A DNA stretch of 64,000 bases. It comes from Anoxybacillus flavithermus. GTDB lineage: Bacteria; Bacillota; Bacilli; Bacillales; Anoxybacillaceae. Within the stretch, counting starts at the first letter, position 1. Each line of letters starts with the position of its first letter. The notes under the pieces were generated by a model, which searched no databases, had not been told where the DNA came from, and saw only the letters and a program-made list of their open reading frames with translations. A program made the position numbers and the translations under genes. The stretch covers positions 310,001-374,000 of the forward strand of contig NZ_PEDM01000001.1 of assembly GCF_002742685.1 (NCBI RefSeq), read 5' to 3'. Shown here in pieces: positions 10,758-18,288 of the stretch.

Positions 10758-11474
10758 TTATCGGCTATTTAACACTTCGGCAATGTGCATGACGCGAATC
10801 GGTTTTCCCTTTCGCTCGATGCGCCCGCCGATGTTCATTAAACAGCCGCAATCGGCTCCGATTAAATAATCCGCTTCCACTTGTTCGATACATTGTATTT
10901 TTTCATCGACCATTTGTTCCGAAATCGGCCCCATTTTGACGGAAAACGTACCGCCAAATCCGCAACAATTGTGCGCGTTCGGCAAAGGAACTACTTCAAG
11001 CCCTTTTACGTGTTGTAATAACGTAAGCGGGGCGTCTTTAACGCCAAGTAAGCGCGTCATATGACATGACGTATGATACGTCGCTTTTCCTTCTAACCGC
11101 GCCCCAACGTCTTCTACCTTTAACACATTAACGATAAATTGCGTCAGTTCATACGTTCGATCCGCAACGCGTTTCGCCCGCTCTTCCCATTCACTGTCGC
11201 CTTTAAAAATGTGCGGATATTCTTTAAACATCGTTGCACACGAACCAGATGGCGTAACGATATATTCGGCATGTTCAAATGTGCGAATCATATGTTTCAT
11301 CGCTTCTTTCGCTTCTTTTACATAGCCGCTATTGTACGCCGGCTGTCCACAGCACGTTTGCGCTTCGGGAAAATGAATCGTACAGCCAAGCCGCTCTAAT
11401 AGCTCGACTGTCGCTTTTCCGACGTTGACGTGAAACAAATCGACTAAACATGTAACAAATAATGTGACGTTCAT
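10758..11474 (-). CDS. lutA: lactate utilization protein A
   Basis: A 238-residue protein with two CCG (cysteine-rich) domains that bind an iron-sulfur cluster: CLVDLF...[11 protein letters not shown] and SCHMTRLLG...CCGFGGTFS. It is the first gene of lutABC. The start is ATG at 11474 with SD GGAGAGGGG; upstream codons to 11492 lack one, and 238 residues equals the length I recall for B. subtilis LutA. It is driven by the promoter at 11513-11541 with an operator and a cre-like palindrome around it. Confidence 0.94.
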   Translation of the reverse strand: MNVTLFVTCLVDLFHVNVGKATVELLERLGCTIHFPEAQTCCGQPAYNSGYVKEAKEAMKHMIRTFEHAEYIVTPSGSCATMFKEYPHIFKGDSEWEERAKRVADRTYELTQFIVNVLKVEDVGARLEGKATYHTSCHMTRLLGVKDAPLTLLQHVKGLEVVPLPNAHNCCGFGGTFSVKMGPISEQMVDEKIQCIEQVEADYLIGADCGCLMNIGGRIERKGKPIRVMHIAEVLNSR

Positions 11475-11490
11475 TCCCGATCCCCTCTCC

Positions 11491-11506
11491 AAGAAAACGT
11501 TTTCTT
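11491..11506. promoter_or_regulatory. cre-like palindrome at the lutA transcription start
   Basis: AAGAAAACGTTTTCTT is a perfect 16-bp palindrome resembling the CcpA cre core (AAACGTTT with symmetric flanks). Its outer edge coincides with the predicted lutA start site. CcpA control is inferred; the flanks deviate from WTG...CAW by one base on each side. Confidence 0.5.
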
Positions 11507-11512
11507 TTTTTC

Positions 11513-11541
11513 ACTTTACATCTCATTGCCAAATTAGTCAA
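11513..11541 (-). promoter_or_regulatory. SigA promoter of lutABC
   Basis: On the minus strand TTGACT (11536-11541), a 17-nt spacer and TAAAGT (11513-11518). The predicted start is about 11506, some 30 nt upstream of the lutA ATG. Confidence 0.65.
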
Positions 11542-11545
11542 CCGG

Positions 11546-11556
11546 TCATCTGATGA
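11546..11556. promoter_or_regulatory. LutR operator candidate upstream of lutA
   Basis: The 11-bp palindrome TCATCTGATGA sits 4 bp upstream of the lutA -35 box. The same half-sites (TCATC-N-GATGA) recur at the lutP promoter, on the other side of lutR. A shared FadR-type GntR operator is inferred. Confidence 0.65.
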
Positions 11557-11580
11557 TTAAGGGCGGAGGGAGCACCTCCA

Positions 11581-12327
11581 TTATAAAGATATGTAGTGAG
11601 CAAGCACTTTTTCAACATGCCCTAAATGGTCTTTCATTCGCTCTTGGGCAAGTTCGGCGTCTTGTTCGCGAATCGCCTCAAAAATAGCAATATGATCTTC
11701 AAGCAGCTGTTCGGTCGTCGCTTGTTTGGCAAACAGCCAAATGCGGCGCGTCTCGCGCATCGTCTCCATCATCATGCCTGAGACGTTGTTCATTAAGCTG
11801 ACTAACAACGGATTTTTTGTTGCAGCGGCAATTGCCATATGAAATAAAAAGTCCGCTTTTTCGCCAAGCTCTTCATCGCCAATCGCTTCGCGCATTTGCG
11901 TAAGGGCGCTTTGCATCGCGCGCAAATCTTCGTCTGTTCTTCGTTTCGCTGCAACGCCTGCGGCACCAACTTCAAGCAGCTTTCTTACTTCTAATAAATG
12001 AGCGACATCTTCTTTATTCATGAGCACCGCAGCAGAAATCGGAAACGATAACATCGCTGGATCAAACTCGCGCACGTATGTGCCTTCCCCTTGTTTCATT
12101 TCAATGAGCCCCATCGCCCGAAGCGCCGTCAGCGCTTCACGAATGGCCGCCCGTCCAACTTGAAAATTTTCTGCTAGCTGTTGAACGGAATCGAGTTTAT
12201 CGCCGGGCTTTAACTGCCCCGTTTGAATCATATGTAAAATCGCTTCCGCTACTTCTTCATATATTTTTTTCGGTTTAATTTGTTTGTACACGTTGTCCAC
12301 CCCATTGTTTCTTGTTTGCTCCCCCAT
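11581..12327 (-). CDS. lutR: GntR/FadR-family transcriptional regulator of lactate utilization
   Basis: DNA-binding regulator. An N-terminal winged helix (about residues 18-85, with GRAAIREALTALRAMGLI as the recognition region and EGTYVRE as wing) is followed by an all-helical FCD effector domain. It lies between lutABC and lutP and probably represses both through the two TCATCNGATGA sites. The start is uncertain. The ATG at 12327 has no clear SD, whereas a GTG at 12291 (VYKQIKPKK) has GGGGTGG about 5 nt upstream. The shorter form still contains the whole winged helix. Confidence 0.88.
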   Translation of the reverse strand: MGEQTRNNGVDNVYKQIKPKKIYEEVAEAILHMIQTGQLKPGDKLDSVQQLAENFQVGRAAIREALTALRAMGLIEMKQGEGTYVREFDPAMLSFPISAAVLMNKEDVAHLLEVRKLLEVGAAGVAAKRRTDEDLRAMQSALTQMREAIGDEELGEKADFLFHMAIAAATKNPLLVSLMNNVSGMMMETMRETRRIWLFAKQATTEQLLEDHIAIFEAIREQDAELAQERMKDHLGHVEKVLAHYISL

Positions 12328-12391
12328 ACAAATAGAATATCATATCATATTTTTCTACAAAATAACTGTGAAAAATTTTTAAATATTCATA

Positions 12392-12420
12392 TTGAAAATT
12401 GGTTGCGCTTACATTATGAT
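12392..12420 (+). promoter_or_regulatory. SigA promoter of lutP
   Basis: TTGAAA (12392-12397), a 17-nt spacer and TATGAT (12415-12420). The start point falls inside the operator that follows. Confidence 0.75.
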
Positions 12421-12424
12421 ATAC

Positions 12425-12435
12425 TCATCAGATGA
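12425..12435. promoter_or_regulatory. LutR operator candidate at the lutP start site
   Basis: TCATCAGATGA, an 11-bp palindrome 4 bp downstream of the lutP -10 box. It differs from the lutA-side copy only in the central base. Confidence 0.65.
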
Positions 12436-12499
12436 TTGTATGACCTTATGATAAGGGGATAAGGAATTACATCATCATATTGAACAAAGGGGGATGCAT

Positions 12500-14281
12500 A
12501 TGAGTATCGGTATGTTATCATTTATCGCACTATTGCCAATTTTAACAGTTTTCTTATTTCTTGTTATACTGAAATGGCCAGCGAGTCGCGCGATGCCTGT
12601 TGCGCTCGTCGTCACTGCGGCAATCGCCCTATTCGTTTGGGGGACGAAAATGAACGTTGTTGCCGCCGCAAGCGTAAACGGTATAAAAACAGCCATTGAA
12701 ATTATGTTTATCGTATTTGGAGCGGTATTGCTTTTAAATACGGTAAAAGAAAGCGGCGCAATCGAGACGATTCGCCAAGGATTCATTCACATTTCGCCAG
12801 ACCGCCGCATTCAAGCCATCATTATTGCCTGGTTGTTCGGTTCATTTATTGAAGGTGCCGCAGGATTCGGTACACCAGCAGCAATCGCCGCTCCGCTTCT
12901 CGTTGCGATCGGCTTTCCAGCGATGGCTGCTGTATTAGTGGCACTTATTATTCAAAGTACGCCTGTATCATTTGGAGCGATCGGAACGCCTATTCTCGTC
13001 GGGGTCAATACAGGGCTTGCCAATCAAGAAGCGGTCATGAAAGCGATTGGCGATATGGAATTTACCGACTATTTATTACAAATTGCCGCCAACGTCGGCA
13101 TCATTCACGCCTTAGTCGGAACGTTTATTCCGCTTATTATGGTCGGGATGCTTACGCGCTTTTTCGGCAAAAATCGTTCGTTCCGCGAAGGATTGCGCGT
13201 CTGGAAGTTTGCGATGCTTGCTGGCTTTGCGTTTACCGTTCCTTATGCGATTATCGCGAACGTACTCGGACCAGAGTTTCCTTCATTGCTCGGTTCGTTA
13301 ATCGGTCTTATTATCGTCGTTCCAGCTGCAAAAGCCGGACTATTTATGCCGAAAGATACGTTTGATTTCGAACATCGCAGCCATTGGGAACAAGAATGGA
13401 TCGGTCGTTTAAACAACGAACAAACGAATATCACGCAAGGGAAAAAGCGCATTTCGCTTTTGAACGCTTGGTTCCCGTACGTCTTAGTTGCGATTTTGCT
13501 TGTCATTACGCGCACCGTCGCTGAAGTGAAAGCGTTTTTAACAGGAGAAAGCGTCACGATTTTAATCGACAACGTATTCAACTCTGGCATTGCGATTAAA
13601 TCAACGCCACTTTATTTGCCAGGTACAATTTTCTTCATCGTTTCGCTCGTCACGTACGTGTTACATCGGATGGATGCAAAAAGCTACAAAAAAGCATTTA
13701 GCGATTCGTTTAAAACCGCATTAAGCGCAGGTTCGGCACTCATTTTCGCCGTACCGATGATCAACATTTTCATTAATACGAAAACAGATGAGCTTGCAAG
13801 CATGCCGCTCGTTTTAGCTGAAGGCGTATCACATATCGCTGGTTCCGCATGGCCAATCGTTGCGCCGCTCATCGGTGCGCTCGGCGCGTTTATCGCAGGC
13901 AGCAACACGTTCAGCAACATGATGTTCTCGCTTTTCCAATTCGGTACAGCGGAAAGCATCGGTTTATCCGCTTCAGGCGCTGCTGTCGTCGTAGCACTAC
14001 AAGCGGTTGGTGGGGCAGCTGGAAATATGATTTGCGTTCATAACGTCGTCGCCGCTTCCGCCACAGTCGGTCTCGTCGGTCAAGAAGGAAGCTTAATTCG
14101 TAAAGCGCTCATTCCGATGACGTATTACATTTTAGCTGCTGGTATGCTCGGCATGGGCTTCATCGTCGGCGGCTTCAACATTTGGTTTATTCTTTATGCC
14201 ATCGTCGTCGTCGCATTCATTTTGTTTATGGTATCAAACCGCGGCAAAACGAAACGGGCAGAAAATCAAATATCTGCATAA
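12500..14281 (+). CDS. lutP: L-lactate permease
   Basis: A 593-residue LctP-family integral membrane lactate transporter with about 13-14 hydrophobic helices. The conserved stretch [16 protein letters not shown] is near residue 120 and [15 protein letters not shown] near residue 470. The ATG at 12500 is preferred over the one at 12494 because the SD GGGGG ends at 12493, leaving 6 nt. It is transcribed away from lutR and imports the substrate for LutABC. Confidence 0.93.
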   Translation: MSIGMLSFIALLPILTVFLFLVILKWPASRAMPVALVVTAAIALFVWGTKMNVVAAASVNGIKTAIEIMFIVFGAVLLLNTVKESGAIETIRQGFIHISPDRRIQAIIIAWLFGSFIEGAAGFGTPAAIAAPLLVAIGFPAMAAVLVALIIQSTPVSFGAIGTPILVGVNTGLANQEAVMKAIGDMEFTDYLLQIAANVGIIHALVGTFIPLIMVGMLTRFFGKNRSFREGLRVWKFAMLAGFAFTVPYAIIANVLGPEFPSLLGSLIGLIIVVPAAKAGLFMPKDTFDFEHRSHWEQEWIGRLNNEQTNITQGKKRISLLNAWFPYVLVAILLVITRTVAEVKAFLTGESVTILIDNVFNSGIAIKSTPLYLPGTIFFIVSLVTYVLHRMDAKSYKKAFSDSFKTALSAGSALIFAVPMINIFINTKTDELASMPLVLAEGVSHIAGSAWPIVAPLIGALGAFIAGSNTFSNMMFSLFQFGTAESIGLSASGAAVVVALQAVGGAAGNMICVHNVVAASATVGLVGQEGSLIRKALIPMTYYILAAGMLGMGFIVGGFNIWFILYAIVVVAFILFMVSNRGKTKRAENQISA

Positions 14282-14287
14282 TACAAA

Positions 14288-14317
14288 AGGGTGTCCTCAC
14301 AAAAAGGGCACCTTTTT
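14288..14317 (+). terminator. terminator of lutP
   Basis: Imperfect stem AGGGTGTCCT / AGGGCACCT followed by TTTTTCC. It directly precedes the promoter of the next gene. Confidence 0.6.
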
Positions 14318-14330
14318 CCTTCCCTTCGGA

Positions 14331-14341
14331 TATGGTATAAT
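14331..14341 (+). promoter_or_regulatory. extended -10 promoter of the radical SAM gene
   Basis: TGGTATAAT is a full TGN extended -10 with TATAAT at 14336-14341. No good -35 box is visible, as expected for extended -10 promoters. Confidence 0.6.
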
Positions 14342-14378
14342 TGTTCGTTGCAACCTACACATAAAGGAGTCGTTTGCA

Positions 14379-16121
14379 GTGCATATCATCTGTACAACGT
14401 TAAATGCAAAATATATTCATACGAACTTAGCAATTCGCTATTTAAAAGCGTACGCCCAACCGGAGTTCCACGTGGAGCTTGTCGAATATACAATTAAAGA
14501 CTCGGTGTTAAACATCGTCACCGATTTATATCGCCGCAAACCCGATGTCGTCGGGTTTAGCTGTTACATTTGGAACATCGAACAGACGATTGAAGTTATT
14601 CAGCTCTTGAAAAAAGTACATCCGACCGTCACAATCGTCGTCGGTGGACCAGAAGTGTCATATGACGTCGCTTATTGGCTTGAGCGCGTACCACAGTTTG
14701 ATTACATCGTCATCGGCGAAGGAGAAGAAACGTTTAAACAGCTTCTGACAGCGCTTCAAAATGGCGATGATGTCGCAAACATCGCTGGGCTTGCGTTTCA
14801 TCAAGACGGCAAAGCGGTCATTAACCCACAACGAAATAAAATGAACTTAGCGAGCATGCCGTCACCGTTTCGCTTTCCAGAAGATATCCCGCATTTATCA
14901 AAACGTGTCACATACGTCGAGACGAGCCGCGGCTGTCCGTTTAGCTGTCAATTTTGTTTATCGTCGATTGAAGTTGGCGTTCGATATTTTGACCGTGAAA
15001 AAATAAAGGAAGATTTACGTTATTTAATGAAACACGGCGCAAAAGTCATTAAATTTGTCGACCGCACATTTAATATTAGCCGCAGCTACGCGATGGATAT
15101 GTTTCAATTTTTAATTGACGAGCACGTTCCCGGCGTCGTCTTTCAATTTGAAATTACGGCTGATATTATGCGTCCAGAAGTCATTCAATTTTTAAACGAT
15201 CATGCACCGCCAGGGCTATTCCGGTTTGAAATTGGCGTGCAATCGACAAACGATGAAGTGAATAAACTCGTCATGCGGAAACAAAATTTTGAAAAGCTCA
15301 CCCGCACCGTCACGATGGTGAAACAAGGCGGAAAAATCGCGCAACATCTTGATTTAATTGCCGGGCTTCCGGAAGAAGATTACACATCGTTTCGCAAAAC
15401 GTTTAACGACGTATTTGCGCTCCGTCCAGAAGAGTTGCAGCTCGGCTTTTTAAAAATGTTGCGCGGCACAGGGCTGCGCCAAAAAGCAAACGAATACGGC
15501 TACGTCTTTATGGACCGCGCCCCGTATGAAATTTTGCGCAACCATGTGCTTTCGTTTGATGACATCATTCGATTAAAACAAGTCGAAGATGTGCTCGAAA
15601 AATATTGGAACGATCATCGCATGGACGAAACGATTGAATATATCGTCACCCATCTATTTGACACGCCGTTTGACTTTTTCCAAGCGTTCGGCACGTATTG
15701 GGACGAACAAGGTTGGGCGCGCATCGGACATCAACTTGAAGATTTATTTCGCCGCCTCCATTCGTTTTTGCAAACGACAAAGACAGACGACTTGCCAATC
15801 GTTGAGGCGTTGATGAAATACGACTATTTGCGCAATCAAAAACAAAAACCGCGCAAACCGTGGTGGGACGAAAAAACGGACAAACATGTACGCGCGTACG
15901 TATATGAACAATTAGCAAAACAGCCGCACCTTCTTTCATTAACGGAAAAAGAGCTATTTAAACATACGGTCGTTGAAATGATCCCGTTCGACTTGCCGCA
16001 TTATTTACAAACGAAACATATTCGCCGATGCAACATGGCGATGATCGTTTACTTTGACCAAACGACGATGAAAGCGGAGACGTATTTTTTGGAAATGGAA
16101 CAACAAGTCAGTCACGTATGA
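14379..16121 (+). CDS. B12-binding domain radical SAM protein (DUF4080-like)
   Basis: A 580-residue protein. An N-terminal cobalamin-binding Rossmann domain (about 1-140) is followed by a radical SAM core with the cluster motif CPFSCQFC (Cys186, Cys190, Cys193). The ~200-residue C-terminal region matches what I know as the DUF4080 tail. GTG at 14379 with SD AAAGGAG is the start; the frame continues upstream into lutP without an SD. It is a single gene with its own promoter. The reaction is unknown; members of this class often methylate or rearrange unactivated carbons. Confidence 0.85.
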   Translation: MHIICTTLNAKYIHTNLAIRYLKAYAQPEFHVELVEYTIKDSVLNIVTDLYRRKPDVVGFSCYIWNIEQTIEVIQLLKKVHPTVTIVVGGPEVSYDVAYWLERVPQFDYIVIGEGEETFKQLLTALQNGDDVANIAGLAFHQDGKAVINPQRNKMNLASMPSPFRFPEDIPHLSKRVTYVETSRGCPFSCQFCLSSIEVGVRYFDREKIKEDLRYLMKHGAKVIKFVDRTFNISRSYAMDMFQFLIDEHVPGVVFQFEITADIMRPEVIQFLNDHAPPGLFRFEIGVQSTNDEVNKLVMRKQNFEKLTRTVTMVKQGGKIAQHLDLIAGLPEEDYTSFRKTFNDVFALRPEELQLGFLKMLRGTGLRQKANEYGYVFMDRAPYEILRNHVLSFDDIIRLKQVEDVLEKYWNDHRMDETIEYIVTHLFDTPFDFFQAFGTYWDEQGWARIGHQLEDLFRRLHSFLQTTKTDDLPIVEALMKYDYLRNQKQKPRKPWWDEKTDKHVRAYVYEQLAKQPHLLSLTEKELFKHTVVEMIPFDLPHYLQTKHIRRCNMAMIVYFDQTTMKAETYFLEMEQQVSHV

Positions 16122-16145
16122 GTAAAATGTTTGTGGGAGAAAAAA

Positions 16146-16172
16146 GACAGGTTCCTCATGATGGAACCTGTC
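16146..16172 (-). terminator. terminator of the DUF3800 gene
   Basis: Perfect 10-bp stem GACAGGTTCC/GGAACCTGTC with a 7-nt loop, followed on the minus strand by TTTTTTC. A second hairpin (TACCACC/GGTGGTA, 16183-16202) lies between it and the stop codon. Confidence 0.8.
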
Positions 16173-16203
16173 AACATTCTGATACCACCCACTTTGGTGG
16201 TAC

Positions 16204-17037
16204 TCAGTTTAGTGTTTCATTAAAATGTCTAGCCATGAATAGCTGCAAGTAACTCGTTAAACTTATTTCTGGTAATTCTTCGGATTGATCCCATTCAAAA
16301 TATCTTATATTTTGTATTAAAGAACAAAACTCTCGATTCCGTAATAAGTGCATCGTTAATTTATTTTTGGCAGTATATTTTAAGGTAGTTGATGGCTTGT
16401 TTTCTATAATTGTTCTCACAATCCCCAACATCATGTCAGTCATTTCTACGCCGATTTCTTCACCCTTGGGAACTAGTTTACAATTATTAATCACGTAATT
16501 TTCCCCTCTATAAAGCGCTTGAATATTTAACAAATCCTTTACTAAACCATCTAAATTCAATGCAACATCATGTTCGTATTTGTCTTTAAGTTGGAAAAGA
16601 TTAAGATTTTCGTACTCATTAGCTTTTTCGATTAACACTTCTGCTTCTATGTCAATGTTCTTACCGTATCCTCTTAGTAAACCATACAGAATTCTTTCAG
16701 GAAACTTCGTGTAAATCATATCTTCAACTACATCTTTTCCTAATTCAGTGGTACCAACAAGAGCAGAATAATCATAATTAATGACAATCATTTTGATGAA
16801 CTCAGAATACTTTGCTAAAGTCTCGCCAACACGAATAAAATTATCCCTTTCATTCGAATCGCCATAATAGCTCTTAAAATGTAACTTAATCAATCCATCT
16901 CTCAATTTTTGAGTTAATAATTGAAAATCGTCTTGATAGTATATTTCATACGGAATAGATAGACCACCCATTAAATTAGGTTTGACACTCCTTTTGCCGC
17001 TCTCATCAAAAAATATCATGATCTTTTCCTTACCCAT
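16204..17037 (-). CDS. DUF3800 domain protein
   Basis: A 277-residue cytosolic protein with the DUF3800 hallmarks: the N-terminal strand ending in the acidic motif FFDESG (Asp11, Glu12) and the late acidic helix EMTDMMLGIVRTI. These are consistent with an RNase H-like active site, though nuclease activity is inferred. The coding sequence is visibly AT-richer than its neighbours, suggesting transfer. It is transcribed divergently from a structured RNA whose promoter begins 31 bp upstream of the start codon. It has its own strong terminator and no operon partners. The biological role of DUF3800 is not established to my knowledge. Confidence 0.8.
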   Translation of the reverse strand: MGKEKIMIFFDESGKRSVKPNLMGGLSIPYEIYYQDDFQLLTQKLRDGLIKLHFKSYYGDSNERDNFIRVGETLAKYSEFIKMIVINYDYSALVGTTELGKDVVEDMIYTKFPERILYGLLRGYGKNIDIEAEVLIEKANEYENLNLFQLKDKYEHDVALNLDGLVKDLLNIQALYRGENYVINNCKLVPKGEEIGVEMTDMMLGIVRTIIENKPSTTLKYTAKNKLTMHLLRNREFCSLIQNIRYFEWDQSEELPEISLTSYLQLFMARHFNETLN

Positions 17038-17067
17038 TAATTAACACCGTTCCTTAACAACTGGAAG

Positions 17068-17095
17068 TTGACTTTTGCCTAAGTCGTATTATAAT
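17068..17095 (+). promoter_or_regulatory. promoter of the DUF3800-adjacent RNA
   Basis: TTGACT (17068-17073), a 16-nt spacer and TATAAT (17090-17095). It points away from the DUF3800 gene into a region without open reading frames. The predicted start is near 17102. Confidence 0.65.
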
Positions 17096-17100
17096 ATGAA

Positions 17101-17335
17101 AGTACATCAATATCCCTCGGGGCTCCGCGTGATATTGAATATAGGCGGTGAGTAACTCGGGATTCCGCGTGAAAAGCCGTCGACGTACTAACTACCATCC
17201 AATGTGAGAGTAAATCTCAAGTACGACTTTTGGTAAAGAGCCATTACTATTCCATTTTACCATTGTATTTATTTTTAAAAAAGTAAAAAACGTAACAAAT
17301 TGGGCTGCTTTCATGTATACGTAAGCAGCCCTTTC
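17101..17335 (+). ncRNA. candidate structured RNA next to the DUF3800 gene
   Basis: About 230 nt without coding potential, behind a good promoter and ending at an intrinsic terminator. A closing helix AGTAC (17101-17105)/GTACT (17185-17189) would enclose two hairpins. Hairpin 1 has stem TCAATATC/GATATTGA (17107-17114, 17131-17138). Hairpin 2 has stem GGCGGT/GCCGTC (17144-17149, 17176-17181). Both carry the same apical motif CTCGG-N4-CCGCGTGA (from 17117 to 17133 and from 17157 to 17173). A third hairpin TGAGA/TCTCA lies at 17205-17219. Structured RNA motifs near DUF3800 genes have been described by comparative genomics; membership in one of those is inferred from position, not alignment. Confidence 0.6.
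17302..17335 (+). terminator. terminator of the DUF3800-adjacent RNA
   Basis: Perfect 9-bp stem GGGCTGCTT (17302-17310)/AAGCAGCCC (17323-17331) followed by TTTCTCT. Immediately downstream a second hairpin, ACATAG/CTATGT (17345-17362), has no assigned role. Confidence 0.65.
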
Positions 17336-17404
17336 TCTATGGCTACATAGTCCGAACCTATGTCGCCTACACTTTATACTATGCAATCATTTCATAAATA
17401 TACT

Positions 17405-17548
17405 TTACTCATTTTTCTTTTCCTTTTTCGCTTCTTCTAACAGCTCAATCACTTTATGAGCATTGATGTCGCCTTGTTCGTGTCCGAATTCTTCCTTTAA
17501 TATGTCGCTTGGAATCGGAACTGTTTTGCCCGCTTGTTTCTTTTTCAT
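17405..17548 (-). CDS. small charged protein, 47 aa, third gene of a micro-operon
   Basis: A reading frame too short for the usual cut-off. ATG at 17548 overlaps the upstream stop (ATGA) and has SD AAGGA. It starts MKKKQAGKTVPIPSDILKEE and ends EEAKKEKKNE. It is Lys/Glu-rich, with no signal peptide, membrane segment or Cys. I do not recognise the family. The tight coupling to two further small genes supports it being real. Confidence 0.6.
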   Translation of the reverse strand: MKKKQAGKTVPIPSDILKEEFGHEQGDINAHKVIELLEEAKKEKKNE

Positions 17549-17700
17549 TTTCCTTGCCGTCCTTTTTTTGAATTTCGGTTTGCCCCGCGGCTCATATCTT
17601 CTCCTCCAGCATATTGCGCTTCAAATTCGTCTTTTGGCATGCTTTCCGTCGGTGTTTGGTTGTTCGTTTTTGCGGCATCGTGCGTTACTTTTCGTTTCAT
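17545..17700 (-). CDS. small hydrophilic protein, 51 aa, second gene of a micro-operon
   Basis: ATG at 17700 overlaps the preceding stop by 4 bp and the stop overlaps the next start by 4 bp. The sequence begins MKRKVTHDAAKTNNQTPTES and continues through a DEFEAQYAGGEDMSRGA region to a basic tail. It is rich in Lys, Asn, Gln and Gly and probably disordered. It recalls small spore proteins in composition only. No family is assigned. Confidence 0.6.
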   Translation of the reverse strand: MKRKVTHDAAKTNNQTPTESMPKDEFEAQYAGGEDMSRGANRNSKKGRQGK

Positions 17701-17837
17701 AATCGTTCACCTCTCGTACGTTCTTTTTTGTACGCAATGAGTATGATGTCTTCGCCCGTTTGTTGACGAAGCTTTCGCTCAAATTGTTGCACTTCGGCAA
17801 TGTCGCGTTCATTTAAAGATGCAATTGGAAAACGCAT
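17697..17837 (-). CDS. small protein, 46 aa, first gene of a micro-operon
   Basis: ATG at 17837 lies 7 nt after the SD AGGGGG; an alternative ATG at 17843 sits too close to it. The protein is amphipathic: MRFPIASLNERDIAEVQQFE, then a helix rich in Glu/Arg/Gln, then the strand EDIILIAYKK. This helix-strand pattern suggests a folded mini-domain. It is the first of three overlapping small genes, divergent from the DUF3905-like gene 84 bp away. Function unknown. Confidence 0.65.
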   Translation of the reverse strand: MRFPIASLNERDIAEVQQFERKLRQQTGEDIILIAYKKERTRGERL

Positions 17838-17920
17838 ATTCATTCCCCCTCACAAGTAATGTCACGCAAAGCGACATATTTTATACGCCATTTAGCCACA
17901 TTAATACTGAGGTGATGATA

Positions 17921-18256
17921 ATGGATAAAAAAATCGAATCGCCCATTTTCGATGAGACACAGCCGCATCAAATTCATGCGCCGTCGTTTAAAGGAACGGG
18001 CATCGAGATGAAGCCACCATTTGTTAATCAACACGGGGTCGTGATCGGCGACAGCAAATACAACTCGCCACACTCCCCGCTTAATGAATGGAGCGATGAA
18101 ACCGATCCAAGCGTCATGACCGGCGATGAATGGGTGCACCCGACGAACGACATCGGTTGGAATACACCCGAAAACCGCCAACTGCTCGAAAAAAAACGAG
18201 GCGGAAACGCGCCATTTATGCACCCGGATAAAGATGTCGGATACGGGGCGGATTAA
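17921..18256 (+). CDS. DUF3905-like small Bacillaceae protein
   Basis: A 111-residue soluble, acidic, Pro/Asn/Trp-rich protein. The start ATG at 17921 follows SD GAGGTGA by 6 nt. Motifs include GVVIGDSKYNSPHSPLNEWS and ENRQLLEKKRGGNAPFMHPD, a pattern I associate with DUF3905, a family confined to spore-forming Bacillaceae. There is no signal or membrane segment. It is monocistronic with a strong shared terminator. The role is unknown; a sporulation link is only a guess from distribution. Confidence 0.65.
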   Translation: MDKKIESPIFDETQPHQIHAPSFKGTGIEMKPPFVNQHGVVIGDSKYNSPHSPLNEWSDETDPSVMTGDEWVHPTNDIGWNTPENRQLLEKKRGGNAPFMHPDKDVGYGAD

Positions 18257-18288
18257 AATAACCTCGTGCGACATGCACGAGGTTATTT
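18256..18288. terminator. bidirectional terminator between DUF3905-like gene and the sugar ABC operon
   Basis: A 14-bp perfect stem (AAATAACCTCGTGC at 18256-18269, its complement at 18275-18288) with a 5-nt loop. The AAAT/ATTT ends serve converging genes on both strands. Confidence 0.85.

Noticed and set aside
17117-17173. Repeated CTCGG...CCGCGTGA units as a CRISPR or type III toxin-antitoxin repeat array
   Set aside because: Only two units, embedded in different stems, with no cas genes and no ToxN-like gene. Two hairpins of one RNA explain them better.
17038-17400. Omega RNA or end of an IS200/IS605 (TnpB) element
   Set aside because: No TnpB or TnpA reading frame or remnant is visible on either strand, and no matching element end was found.
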